DNA from: Trigonopsis variabilis
Taxonomy: Eukaryota; Ascomycota; Trigonopsidomycetes; Trigonopsidales; Trigonopsidaceae
DNA length: 64,000 nt
Assembly (NCBI GenBank): GCA_003707065.3
Contig: PPXM03000001.1
Location: 310,001-374,000, forward strand
Direction: 5' to 3'
This document shows positions 55,064 to 64,000 of this stretch, piece after piece. The translations under genes and the position numbers were made by a program. Positions within the stretch are counted from its first letter, which is position 1. Every line of letters starts with the position of its first letter. A model generated the notes under the pieces. The model saw nothing but the letters and a program-made list of their open reading frames with translations, did not search any database and was not told where the DNA came from.

Positions 55064-56032
55064 ATGAATAGTGGAGAATATTTACATTTAACTCAGCCTG
55101 CAAGTGCTTCAAATGGTTATATAGTGACAGCAACTCCCTTGCGGGTTATTGTGCATGCTCAGGTACGGGTTCAGATGAATGTGCGACACTAACTCTAGGC
55201 GGTTCTTCAAATCCTTGATCAGTCGTTAAGAGGAGAAAAGGATCAGAAGAGATTTATCGGAACCTTGATGGGAATTCGATCAGAAGACGGCGGAGAAGTC
55301 GAAATCCGCAATTCATACGCTGTCCCACATGCCTTGAACGAGGATCGAGTGGAGGTCGACTTTGATTATAACCGAGTCATGCAAGCCTTGCATCGACGTG
55401 CCAATCCTAAAGAAGTAGTTGTTGGGTGGTATTCTACGGGACGAGATGTCGATGCTTTTACGTCCTTGATCCAAAGCGTGTATACCCAGATGTTTAACTC
55501 CTCAATCATCCATTTGATGGTGAATCTAGAAGACCAAAATATCAATATTCAAACTCTTATTGCTGCATCAGCGGGAGTCACTCCGGAAAAATCCTCCTCC
55601 AGCTTCATTTTCCAAGAGATCCCAAATGATATTCGATATGATACTGTTGAACGAAATACACTGTCATTATTGAGCCAGAATAAAGCTAATCCTGATCATA
55701 CGGTCTTGTTAACTAAGGACCTTGACAACTTAGAGCATTCAATCGAACAATTATTAGAAATGATTCAGCGTACTAAGGCATACGTTGATCAGGTCAAGGT
55801 AAGAAAAAAGGTTTCGCAGGAGACTAACTTTCTCTAGAATGGACAAGCAGCTCCAAATGTTTCTGTTGGCAAATTTCTGCTCTCGAATATCAATTTGTCT
55901 CCTTTACTTGAACCTGAGAGATTGGAGAAACTATTTAACTCTCGCCTTCAAGACGTTCTACTGGTTGTTTATTTGGCAAATGTTGTCAAAACTCAGTTGG
56001 AGCTTAGCAGCCGCTTAATGACCGTTGCTTGA
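55064..56032 (+). CDS. Eukaryotic translation initiation factor 3 subunit F
   Basis: Exons 55064-55162, 55199-55798 and 55838-56032 (36- and 39-nt introns) give 297 residues. An MPN (JAB1/PAD1, non-catalytic) domain: LRVIVHAQ joined by splice to AVLQILDQSLRG, then RFIGTLMGIRSEDGGEVEIR, NSYAVPHALNED, VVGWYSTG and IIHLMVN. The zinc-binding His-x-His of active JAMM enzymes is absent, as is normal for eIF3f. The last exon closes with SRLQDVLLVVYLANVVKTQL, typical of the family. Part of the eIF3 complex at the 40S ribosome. Confidence 0.95.
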
Positions 56033-56692
56033 ATCGTCTTGTCATGTCTCTCACTCCTCGATTTATGTCCTTCCGCCAGCCATGTTGTTCCTCCCATGCT
56101 CCTCGAGAATATTGCGACTCTTCCAACTGTCATCTGATATAGATTGAGGTATTAAAATGGTTATGCTATGTTCCCCTTACTAGATCCTTGCTATCTGTGC
56201 TTTGTAGCCACGAAAATAAAAGATAACAATTAACTTTATTAATCTTCCCTTGTCTCTAGATTATTTCGTATGACAAGACCATGGATACATAATGCCTATT
56301 ACGGGTGCGACTTTGTGGAATAGCAGGAGCATTAGACGTGGTCACGTGTAGGATTTGGCACGTCAAATCTACCGTACAAGTCTGTAACTGATAACAAGTG
56401 GAAACTGATAATTAATGAGAAAGGTCGCATTGGGGCCTAGATATTGATAGGGCTTCCTTTAATTCACAAGATAGATCTTGTAGGAATTCCCATTCATGTC
56501 TGCAGCATAAGCCGAAGTAGAGGTGTTTGACCTGAACCGATGGGTCGAGACAAGCTCAACCGTTACCTCTCGTCAATCTTCCACACACCTTCGTTACCTG
56601 ATCACAACTCGTGGACGGGCCCTCGTTATCAAATTCAAACCCTTGAAATTAGCCGAACTGTTATCTAGTTGTCCTGACCTTCTCTGGCCAGA
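56033..56692. other. Intergenic region, eIF3f and ICE2
   Basis: About 660 bp between tandem genes. A CACGTG box lies at 56343-56348, about 345 bp before the ICE2 ATG; no gene recognised. Confidence 0.45.
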
Positions 56693-58405
56693 ATGTCAAC
56701 GTCTCTTAAAGTGATTCTCAGCTTCTGGACTACTTTCACTTATCTTTTACTTATTATCGTCACAATTCCCTTAGCATTCGACATTGGAGGTCAACAATGT
56801 GGTCTTGCTTTTAGCTTAACTCTAGTTGTGTTTTATTTTGTGGTCAGTAGTTTGAGAATTCTGGGCCGTCAAGTCGGTATTCGATATCTCACAGGACCCA
56901 TATTCTATTTCCAACATATTATAATACCAGCACTTCTGATTCTTCACCTTAACCTCTTTTCGGATGAGCTTGGCCAGTCACCTCAGCTAGCATTTGAAAA
57001 CTGTGCTCAAAGGTTGGCCGCCAGTTCTTCTTCCATTGTCTTAATCGAGGCAGCTAGGATTTGGTGCCAAGCCATATCTGTATGGCGAAATGTTTTACAA
57101 CACTCAACTCCGATCTTTACTATTTTGGAAGGCTTTTGTACTTTGATCTGTATCCAGAAAATTGGCAAGGTATCTACGGGGTTGGTCGATTCTCGTTCTG
57201 ATACGAGACTTAATAGCCTGATATGCACAGCTGCTGGCATCGTTACGATATCAATCTACTATCTTTATCGTGTATATTCTTTTCCAGACGCAATTGGTGC
57301 GGGAAATGCTGCTCTTACAGGCGTGTTATTGACTTGCACCGTTTTTGTATGTGGCTACGGTATTCAATCTTGTTCTGGAAATGCAATTGAGTCTAGCTTA
57401 TTATTCGCATATGTCGTTTATTGCATCTATGAAGCCTTTACTGATTTTGGAGGATCTACTGCTAAACCTTCGGTCGACTTGAGCCAGTCACTAAATCTTA
57501 TACCACCGGTCATTCGAGAAAGCTACTTATCTCTGGTTTCTTCGGTTGCAAAAATTGTCCCTGCTAGTTTTCTCACCATCTTCAATTTTATCTCTGCAGC
57601 CACAGCTACCGTTCCGCCATCCATAGTTGTATCCCTTACCTACCGTCTCACTGTTTTCTTTGTCGCCATGCGAATAATTCCTCAATTAAACTCTTCCTCA
57701 TCTTCCGCTCAACGTCTATATATCTCTACTTCTCGTTCAAATTCACGCCCTTCCTCTTTACCCTCGACTCCTAAAGTTCTCACTCCTCACGAGCCTCTTG
57801 AATCTTATTTTCACCCGGAGGATTCAAATCTCTCCTTAGAGCCTGTGCAGGCTTCTCCACAGAGGCAGCCTTCTGGTTCTCAGACCAGCGGATACTCCTC
57901 TGATGTCGAGCTCTCCAGCCATGATGAATCTCATGACTCGCGCTCTCTTAGACGGTCAGCTTCATCCAGAGCTACTCATAATATCCGGATACCTAAACGG
58001 ACCTCGCCGACAGGAAGTTCACCCAAGCGACCTCGTCCCAAGTCATCATCACCTCCTCCCGGAGGACAGGTGAATCATCTCTCAGCTAATAATCTCAATG
58101 CAAACAATGGAAATGGTAATGGCTATGGTAATCCTGCAGGCAAAAAGGATGACCAAAATCGGTCCATTTCTGTTTCCCCTTTTCGAGCCTACGGACCCTG
58201 TGTGTTAATAGCAGTCTACACGCATCTCCTGATGCACCACTTTGGCCTCCTTCCTCAAACGGCCACAGCATGGCTCTCCTGGCAAATTTGGAATTGGACA
58301 AACGTAGTTTTTCTTCTAACTATGTATGTGTTTGAGCTCGTCTACACGCCTACTATCAGAAGGAAATCTTCAGGGATAGAACTCAGCTGGCGCAAAGGTC
58401 TCTGA
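56693..58405 (+). CDS. ICE2: Ice2 family multi-pass ER membrane protein
   Basis: 570 residues. The N-terminal 340 residues contain about eight hydrophobic segments, beginning VILSFWTTFTYLLLIIVTIP and the family-type LAFDIGGQQCGLAFSLTLVV. A long Ser/Pro/Arg-rich cytoplasmic loop (about 350-490) is followed by two C-terminal membrane segments with WQIWNWTNVVFLLTMYVF. Yeast Ice2 supports ER inheritance and lipid metabolism by restraining the Nem1-Spo7 phosphatase and aiding triglyceride mobilisation. The long low-complexity loop appears lineage-specific. Single exon; the ATG is at the first codon. Confidence 0.85.
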   Translation: MSTSLKVILSFWTTFTYLLLIIVTIPLAFDIGGQQCGLAFSLTLVVFYFVVSSLRILGRQVGIRYLTGPIFYFQHIIIPALLILHLNLFSDELGQSPQLAFENCAQRLAASSSSIVLIEAARIWCQAISVWRNVLQHSTPIFTILEGFCTLICIQKIGKVSTGLVDSRSDTRLNSLICTAAGIVTISIYYLYRVYSFPDAIGAGNAALTGVLLTCTVFVCGYGIQSCSGNAIESSLLFAYVVYCIYEAFTDFGGSTAKPSVDLSQSLNLIPPVIRESYLSLVSSVAKIVPASFLTIFNFISAATATVPPSIVVSLTYRLTVFFVAMRIIPQLNSSSSSAQRLYISTSRSNSRPSSLPSTPKVLTPHEPLESYFHPEDSNLSLEPVQASPQRQPSGSQTSGYSSDVELSSHDESHDSRSLRRSASSRATHNIRIPKRTSPTGSSPKRPRPKSSSPPPGGQVNHLSANNLNANNGNGNGYGNPAGKKDDQNRSISVSPFRAYGPCVLIAVYTHLLMHHFGLLPQTATAWLSWQIWNWTNVVFLLTMYVFELVYTPTIRRKSSGIELSWRKGL

Positions 58406-59295
58406 AAATCTGAAAATTATATAGCTACCTCTGCTCTTGTTTCGAACGCAAAAAAGTGAACGACTTATTACCTGCATGGCCTGTCTATATAGACCAAAGG
58501 GTATCGAGTGTTTGGCTGCAGGACCCCTGCAACAGTCGGAATCCCGAACACAATTAATTCGTCCATCTACTCTGTGACCTTCAATTAGTCCTTGGTATGC
58601 CACTTCGCCCAATCAGGTTACATGAGTCCTGAGTGCAAATTGCCGGATCTGAGAATATCCACTCTGTACTCTATAAATTCATGGTCTAAAGGTGTTTGAT
58701 TATATGATCAATCAGAAACTTTAAGTGTCATCGTAGCTGTAAAAAGCATCAGAGCTTGACTCAAATAATATTTTCATCATCTGATCATTTCAAACGAAAA
58801 GTCTTCGGTATGTTTGACCATACTGATACCTTCTACAAAAGGCAAAGACGAGGAAAAACCCTTGTAGTAGAATTAAGCTCCATTGGGTAATCCTGAGATT
58901 CAGGACAATTGCATAACTATCTTTTGACCCACCAGGAGTCTGTGCCGAAAATTTCTTCATTCCCCGGGCGTCGAGGGAATACTCTCTAATATGTCCATCG
59001 CGGCTCCTATCAGCCGGTCCATTAGACCAAATTGGAGGAGAAAATGAGTTCCATATTATTAATCCTCTTGACGCCGTTCCATGTCTCCATTGTGCTCTTC
59101 ACAAGAGTCTCGAAACAAGTCCAAGAGAGCCAAGGAACTATAAGGGATTGATCCAGTGTTTCCACTAAGTGACCGGAGACTTTCCCCCAAGCTGAGGTTG
59201 AAGACGAATTGCCTTCTGTTTGAACACTTGGATGGCAATTTCCTACACAAGGGTGGAAAAATTTTTATGCGCCCGCTACTCTAATATAGCGAGTA

Positions 59296-59303
59296 TCACG
59301 TGA
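59296..59303. promoter_or_regulatory. TCACGTGA palindromic E-box upstream of DSN1
   Basis: Perfect 8-bp palindrome, about 385 bp before the DSN1 ATG; the preferred site of Cbf1-like bHLH factors in fungi. Function here is inferred. Confidence 0.35.
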
Positions 59304-59629
59304 TTATAAACCGTCTATTGTTCATCTGTAGCTTTCCTTGGTCGCTAAAAGCGCACGCCTCGACTTTCTTATATGATCAATACGTATAGTTGCATAGACA
59401 GCACTTATCGAATCATACTAAAAGTTTCTGAGAGCGACGACTGAGCGTCTAGCTTGGATAGGTACCTGCCCCTTCCACCTTGTAAATTATGCGCTGAAGC
59501 ACAGACAAAGCGAAAATTGATGATACTACTTGTATTGAGATAACATATATTCAAAAGTTCTTTCAGAATTCACTTCTGTTACACTTGCGTCTCATTAATT
59601 TGCTCTACCGAATGTAAATAGAGCAAACG

Positions 59630-59635
59630 ACGCGT
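59630..59635. promoter_or_regulatory. ACGCGT (MCB-type) site upstream of DSN1
   Basis: ACGCGT 52-57 bp before the DSN1 start. It is the MBF core that drives G1/S expression in yeasts; a cell-cycle gene follows. A single copy is only suggestive. Confidence 0.4.
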
Positions 59636-59686
59636 GTTGCGACCGACGTTCGTCAATAAACAGAGACACGGACGTTCTTGAAAAGA

Positions 59687-61220
59687 ATGGGAGGAACGAG
59701 GAATATTAAAAGAAGTAAAGGACTGTCTGAAAATAATGCCAGCATGGATGTGAGTAATTATAAAAAATGGGGAAATTGACCTACCTTAGGCGTTTGAGAA
59801 TGATGGTGGATTCCTGTTCATTAGAGGATCCAAGAGGAAGACGAATTCAATCTACAAAAGTAAATCAACGAGGGAACCAAAGGAGTCAAGTCAAATCGGC
59901 CCAAATGCCAAACAAGGGGGCAATACTATGGGGAAGATGCAGCGTGCTAGTCATCACGAAGCTGAAAATGCTACACAAGAGCGGTTCAAGCGAGAGAATA
60001 TTAGTAAGACAGTTCCAGAAAAGAGACAAGACACTCTAGTCGGTACCAGACGACGCAAGCGCAAGAGTGAGGAGACAATAGCCGGTGAAACTGATATACA
60101 CAAGAGATGGAACAATCGAGAGAGAAAACACGAACTTTTGGTAGGTAAACAACCCACCAGCGAGGAATTGTCAATACCAGATAAAGATGTTAAGGATAGA
60201 CGAACTTCTTCCAAGCAATTAGCTGATGGTGAAGATCAGAACGAAAAAGGCACTGATGACCATTTCTCAAGAGCGACAAATGGGAATCTAAAGCCTAATG
60301 AAGAGGCAGTAATAATACCTTTGCCTACATCTGATACACCAATGATTCGACGGAACCAAGAATTACGGAAAATGAGAAGAAGCTCGTTACACCAAAGAGG
60401 CAAGCGAGCCAGTTCAATAGGCAATGGCTTTGAAAGTGAGTGATAAAATGAAACAAGAGCTCGCTGACCATAGCATCATTACATTCGTCGATCCCTGTGT
60501 CGGAATATTACAAACACATAGACAACGGCATGCCTGACCCTCATCAGATGAAACAGTTGTTAGTGTGGGCAGCCAAGCGCACATTAGGTAACAAATTCAA
60601 TGAGATTTCTTCACCTGACCAGGAGATCGGTAAGTGTCGAATGACTGAGATATTAACTGCAGCAAAAATTATCGCAGAGGGAATCATTCGAGACTTGGGC
60701 GATGGAAAGATTTCAACAAGTTGGTGGAATCGCGCAATGGATACTCCAATAGATAAATTGAAACAAAACCCTAAGAATGAAGAAAACAAAAAGATGTTGG
60801 AAAGATTTGAACAGCGAATACGAGAGTAAGTTAATCTATCCTGCCATACTAAAACATTCTCTTAGGTTGGAAAAAGAAAAACTTGAATGGGAGCATCAGA
60901 TCGATAATGTTTCTAAGATTGATGGGGTTAAAATCCTAGCGCATGATCAGTCAGAAGAGGCTATCAGTGATCTCGGGATGGAAGTTCTCAGCGACTGTCC
61001 AGTAAGCGACCTTTGTGACGATACAGGTCTGAATATACAAGTGGCCTTAGATCAACTCGATGAACGGGCGCAGTTAATAAAGAGCCTAGCAAAGGTCAGC
61101 AATATCCACGGAAAACGGCTATTGTCGTTGATTCGGCATAAAGCTCTAGAACAAGGACTCGTTGCTAAGCCATCGGTTTCTGAGGACGATCTTCGATCCT
61201 TGAGTCGGCTACGTAGCTAA
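59687..61220 (+). CDS. DSN1: Kinetochore MIND/Mis12-complex subunit Dsn1 (Mis13)
   Basis: Exons 59687-59749, 59790-60435, 60474-60825 and 60866-61220 (introns 40, 38 and 40 nt) give 471 residues. The N-terminal motif DGGFLFIRGSKRK is rebuilt by the first splice. The hallmark block is MRRSSLHQRGKRASS, then GFETSLHSSIPVSEYYKHID (rebuilt by splice 2) and MPDPHQMKQLLVWAAKRTL. C-terminal coiled-coil segments follow (LEKEKLEWEHQIDN, and the LDQLDERAQLIKSLAKVSN region). Dsn1 bridges centromere chromatin (CENP-C) and Ndc80. The Arg-Arg-Ser-Ser and Lys-Arg-Ala-Ser-Ser sites (about 217-230) are where Aurora B/Ipl1 acts in yeast Dsn1. Confidence 0.92.
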
Positions 61221-61673
61221 TTAGGCTACTAGCGCTTATTTTTGAATCATACTATGTTTTTGGACTTTGTGGAGTTAGGAATTCTAGGTTTATCGAATTG
61301 TTTCAAGACAGGAGGACAAAGGTATTAAAGGGCGTGGTGTTACTTGCCAACTTAATCAGATGAGACTGTTACTCAGTATACATATTGACTGACGTGATCA
61401 GACAACACAGTAGTTCATGGTATGAATAACGGTTAAAAGCTCTTAGAATACAGTGACAGATGTTGACTCTATCAAAAGAAGAAAAGAAGAAGGGTGTCAT
61501 TTTAGAATCTCAATAAGCCGGTAAAACCTTCCTTATTGATGAGGGCTGTTATCACAATTGAACGTAGTGCAAAAAGTCAGACCGTTACATGACTTCCGGG
61601 TCTGCTTACTAAATTCGACAATACTTTTCTCTCGGGCCGAGTCAAGGCAAACAAAGTCATTAGCTGAAGATTG
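61221..61673. other. Intergenic region upstream of the glutamate-cysteine ligase gene
   Basis: About 450 bp. Contains the TTACTAA site at 61606-61612; no gene recognised. Confidence 0.5.
61606..61612. promoter_or_regulatory. TTACTAA Yap1-type response element upstream of GSH1
   Basis: TTACTAA (reverse complement TTAGTAA) 62-68 bp before the GSH1 ATG. TTAGTAA is the Yap1 site through which budding-yeast GSH1 responds to oxidants and metals. The position and gene match make this the best regulatory call in the window, though still untested. Confidence 0.55.
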
Positions 61674-63953
61674 ATGGGTTTATTGTAAGTAATTAAGCCA
61701 GGAAAAAATTCTCTGAACTGCTTCAAGCTTTGATACGAAGACTAATTGGTCAGGCAGTCAGGTATTCCTCTCCCGTGGGACGAAGCGAAGAAGTACAGAG
61801 ATTATGTCCGAGATCATGGTATAAAAGTAAGAACCTGACAAAGAGACAGTAAAAGAAGAGCTATCTCCAAGGCAGATCGGCGCTGCGTTTCGGTGATGCT
61901 TGGGGAATAGTTTGGCTTTATAGTTTTCTGTTAAAGAACCAAAACTAATACCCAGCAATTAATACATATCTATAAGAATAACAGAGATAAACAAGGAGAT
62001 GTGCTATTATGGGGAGATGAGGTATGTTATTGTTCGTAGAAAAGTCCGACAACCAGCACTTTGCTAATTATTAGATTGAATACATGGTAATTTGTTTTGA
62101 TGATGAGCAACGGGAGGCGACATTGTCCTTGCGTCAGGGAGAAATCTTGAAGGCTTTAGCAGATCAAGAGGAACGAGAGTAAGTAAATAAACAAGAGCCG
62201 TGAGACTGATAGTATCAGCCCGAAATCCATGCTCAACTCTTCCTTTCACCCTGAATATGGAAGGTATATGTTGGAAGCTACTCCGGCTAAGCCTTATTCT
62301 GGGCAATTGTCCGACCTATTAGAAGTGGAGAATAATATGAAAAACCGGCGGAAAATAGCCAAGGCTAATCTTAACAAAAATGAATACCCTCTGACAATCG
62401 CATCATTTCCTCTCTTGGGCAGTGCTGGACAGTTCACCACTCCGTACTATCCTCCCCATGGTCCTGTTGCCCGATCTTTATTTCTTCCCGACGAAATAAT
62501 TAACCAACACGTTCGATTTCCTACATTGACTGCCAATATCAGACAGCGTCGAGGATCCAAAGTCGCTATCAATGTTCCAATTTACAAAGATAAAAACTCT
62601 CCATCGCCATTCATTGATCCTAGTATTCCTCGAGATCTTACGGATTATCCTGAAGATGCCGATGTCCGCAATGGAGCAGCCGAGGTCGATCATATCTATA
62701 TGGATGCCATGGGTTTTGGTATGGGCTGTTGTTGCCTCCAAATCACCTTTCAAGCTACCGACATCTCCGAAGCGAGACAATTATATGATCATCTTGCTCC
62801 TCTGGGAGCTATAATGCTGGCTTTGACTTCAGCAAGCCCAATTTGGAGAGGCTATTTAAGCGATCAGGATTGCCGATGGAATGTAATAGCCGGTAGTGTC
62901 GACGACCGGACGGAAGAAGAACGAGGATTGAAGCCATTGGTACATGATAAGTTTGTTATTCCCAAATCGAGATATGACTCGATCGATTCATATCTTTCGG
63001 TCAATCCCCTCAATGACCCAAGAGTTTATAATGATCTAGAATTTGTCATGGATGATAATATTCGAAAAAAGTTACTCGACGCAGGAATGGACGACTTGCT
63101 TGCTCAACACTTCGCCCACTTATTTATTCGTGACCCAATAGTTATCTTCTCTGATCGTCTTGATTTAGACGACTCCACAGATTCAGATCATTTTGAAAAT
63201 ATCCAGTCGACCAATTGGCAAACGCTACGATTTAAGCCTCCTCCTCCGGGATCATCGATTGGCTGGCGAGTGGAGTTCCGAAGCATGGAAATTCAAATGA
63301 CCGATTTCGAAAACGCGGCCTTTTCTATTTTTATTGTTCTTCTGACCAGGGCTATTTTGAGCTTCGGTTTGAATTTCTACATGCCCCTTTCCTTGGTGGA
63401 TCGAAACATGGCTGTTGCTCACCATCGTGATGCCGTCAACAAGGAGAGATTCTGGTTTCGACAAAATATATTCCCAGATAGAGTTTCTTATCCTCCGTCA
63501 CCGGCTGAGTCGGATGGCTCTAGTGCATCATCAGACGAGCAATCCCATCCCGGGGTTTCGGCCCCGAGTGAGAATGTCGCCATGCAGATGTCACTAAACA
63601 CTATCATTAACGGATCGGAAGAGACAGAAACAGAACCTGAGTTCATTGGACTTATCCCACTAGTCGAGAAATATCTAGACTCTATGAATATTGACATCGC
63701 TGCTCGCTGTGGTATCCGAGCTTACTTGAGTTTAATCTCTAGACGAGCTTCTGGTGAATTGAAGACGCCGGCAACTTGGATCCGTTCATTTGTGAGGAGC
63801 CATCCAGATTACAAATTTGATTCTATTGTTTCGCAGGGGATCAATTATGATCTCATGAAGATGATCGAGGATATCACCGAAGGATGCGAGTGGGATGGAG
63901 CAGCAAGAGGCATGCTGGGCGGAGTTCGAGGTGTGGTGACTCCAAATGAGTAA
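61674..63953 (+). CDS. GSH1: Glutamate-cysteine ligase catalytic subunit
   Basis: Makes gamma-glutamylcysteine, the rate-limiting step of glutathione synthesis. Five exons: 61674-61684, 61754-61826, 61956-62021, 62075-62178 and 62219-63953, with introns of 69, 129, 53 and 40 nt; 662 residues in frame. The 11-nt first exon plus exon 2 give MGLLQSGIPLPWDEAKKY. Exons 3-4 give NRDKQGDVLLWGDEIEYM, and exon 5 opens at SSFHPEYGRYMLEATP. Other signatures are MDAMGFGMGCCCLQITFQ, WRGYLSDQDCRWNVIAGSVD and GWRVEFRSMEIQMTDFENAA. Two introns are longer than usual for the window. The stop is inside the window. Confidence 0.96.
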
Positions 63954-64000
63954 AGGAAGGAAACTATACATGGATAATTATAGATCAGAACTCTACTTTG

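Larger units (their letters stand above)
58406..59686. other. Intergenic region, ICE2 and DSN1
   Basis: About 1.28 kb without a supported gene. Contains TCACGTGA (59296-59303) and ACGCGT (59630-59635), listed separately. Confidence 0.5.

Noticed and set aside
1-64000. Secondary-metabolite cluster, CRISPR array, rRNA genes or intact mobile element
   Set aside because: No core biosynthetic enzymes, repeat-spacer arrays, rRNA-like sequence, transposase or long terminal repeats were recognised on either strand.

Overview
The window is about 64 kb of nuclear DNA from a fungus, most likely an ascomycete. It carries yeast-type gene families (MNN9, CSR1, ICE2, YVH1, EFM6, VFA1, RSM25, IMA1, an OCA6-like gene). 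Its introns are mostly 31-41 nt, with GTAAG/GTGAG-type donors and a CTAAY/CTGAY branch site only a few bases before the 3' AG. That architecture resembles fission-yeast-type (Taphrinomycotina) introns. The placement is an inference from intron style and gene content, not an identification. About thirty protein genes and one intron-bearing tRNA-Arg(UCU) can be supported. No rRNA, CRISPR array, recognisable transposon or virus-like element was seen.

Layout. 1-10 kb: the 3' part of a PNUTS/Ppn1-like PP1 regulator, an F-box protein, tRNA-Arg, mitochondrial dihydroorotate dehydrogenase, a small probably acylated protein, then a 2.6 kb gene-poor stretch. 10-21 kb: a PPR-like mitochondrial protein, a G-patch protein (GPATCH11 type), TVP38, mitochondrial aconitase, a TatD nuclease and a PTC2/3 PP2C phosphatase with an unusually long first intron. 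21-36 kb: a DHX35-type helicase with decayed motifs, the PP1 inhibitor YPI1, an OCA6-like phosphatase-fold protein without its catalytic cysteine, MNN9, a CaMKK/Ssp1-type kinase, a 2.4 kb gap, a type I membrane protein with a probable kelch ectodomain, and chorismate synthase. 36-50 kb: VFA1, YVH1, a CSR1 Sec14-like protein, an HLJ1-type ER J-protein, the inner nuclear membrane protein IMA1, a GPI-type repeat protein, the methyltransferase EFM6 and mitoribosomal RSM25. 51-64 kb: TAF13, UTP25, eIF3f, ICE2, kinetochore DSN1 and glutamate-cysteine ligase.

These are mostly unlinked housekeeping functions, and I see no operon-like cluster or biosynthetic gene cluster. Loose themes recur. Phosphatase signalling is represented by Ppn1, YPI1, PTC2, YVH1 and the OCA6-like protein. 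Mitochondrial function is represented by DHODH, aconitase, the PPR protein and RSM25. The ER/Golgi/nuclear envelope is represented by TVP38, MNN9, HLJ1, IMA1 and ICE2. Two biosynthetic genes have textbook bZIP-type sites within 70 bp of their start codons: TGACTCA before chorismate synthase and TTACTAA before glutamate-cysteine ligase.

Many gene models were assembled by hand from splice sites. Each spliced model listed keeps the reading frame across all its introns and restores family motifs at the junctions, except UTP25, whose 5' end could not be reconciled. No clearly undescribed multi-gene system was found. The most unusual items are the cysteine-punctuated repeat surface protein, the orphan lipid-anchor protein, the two atypically long introns and the decayed DHX35 motifs.
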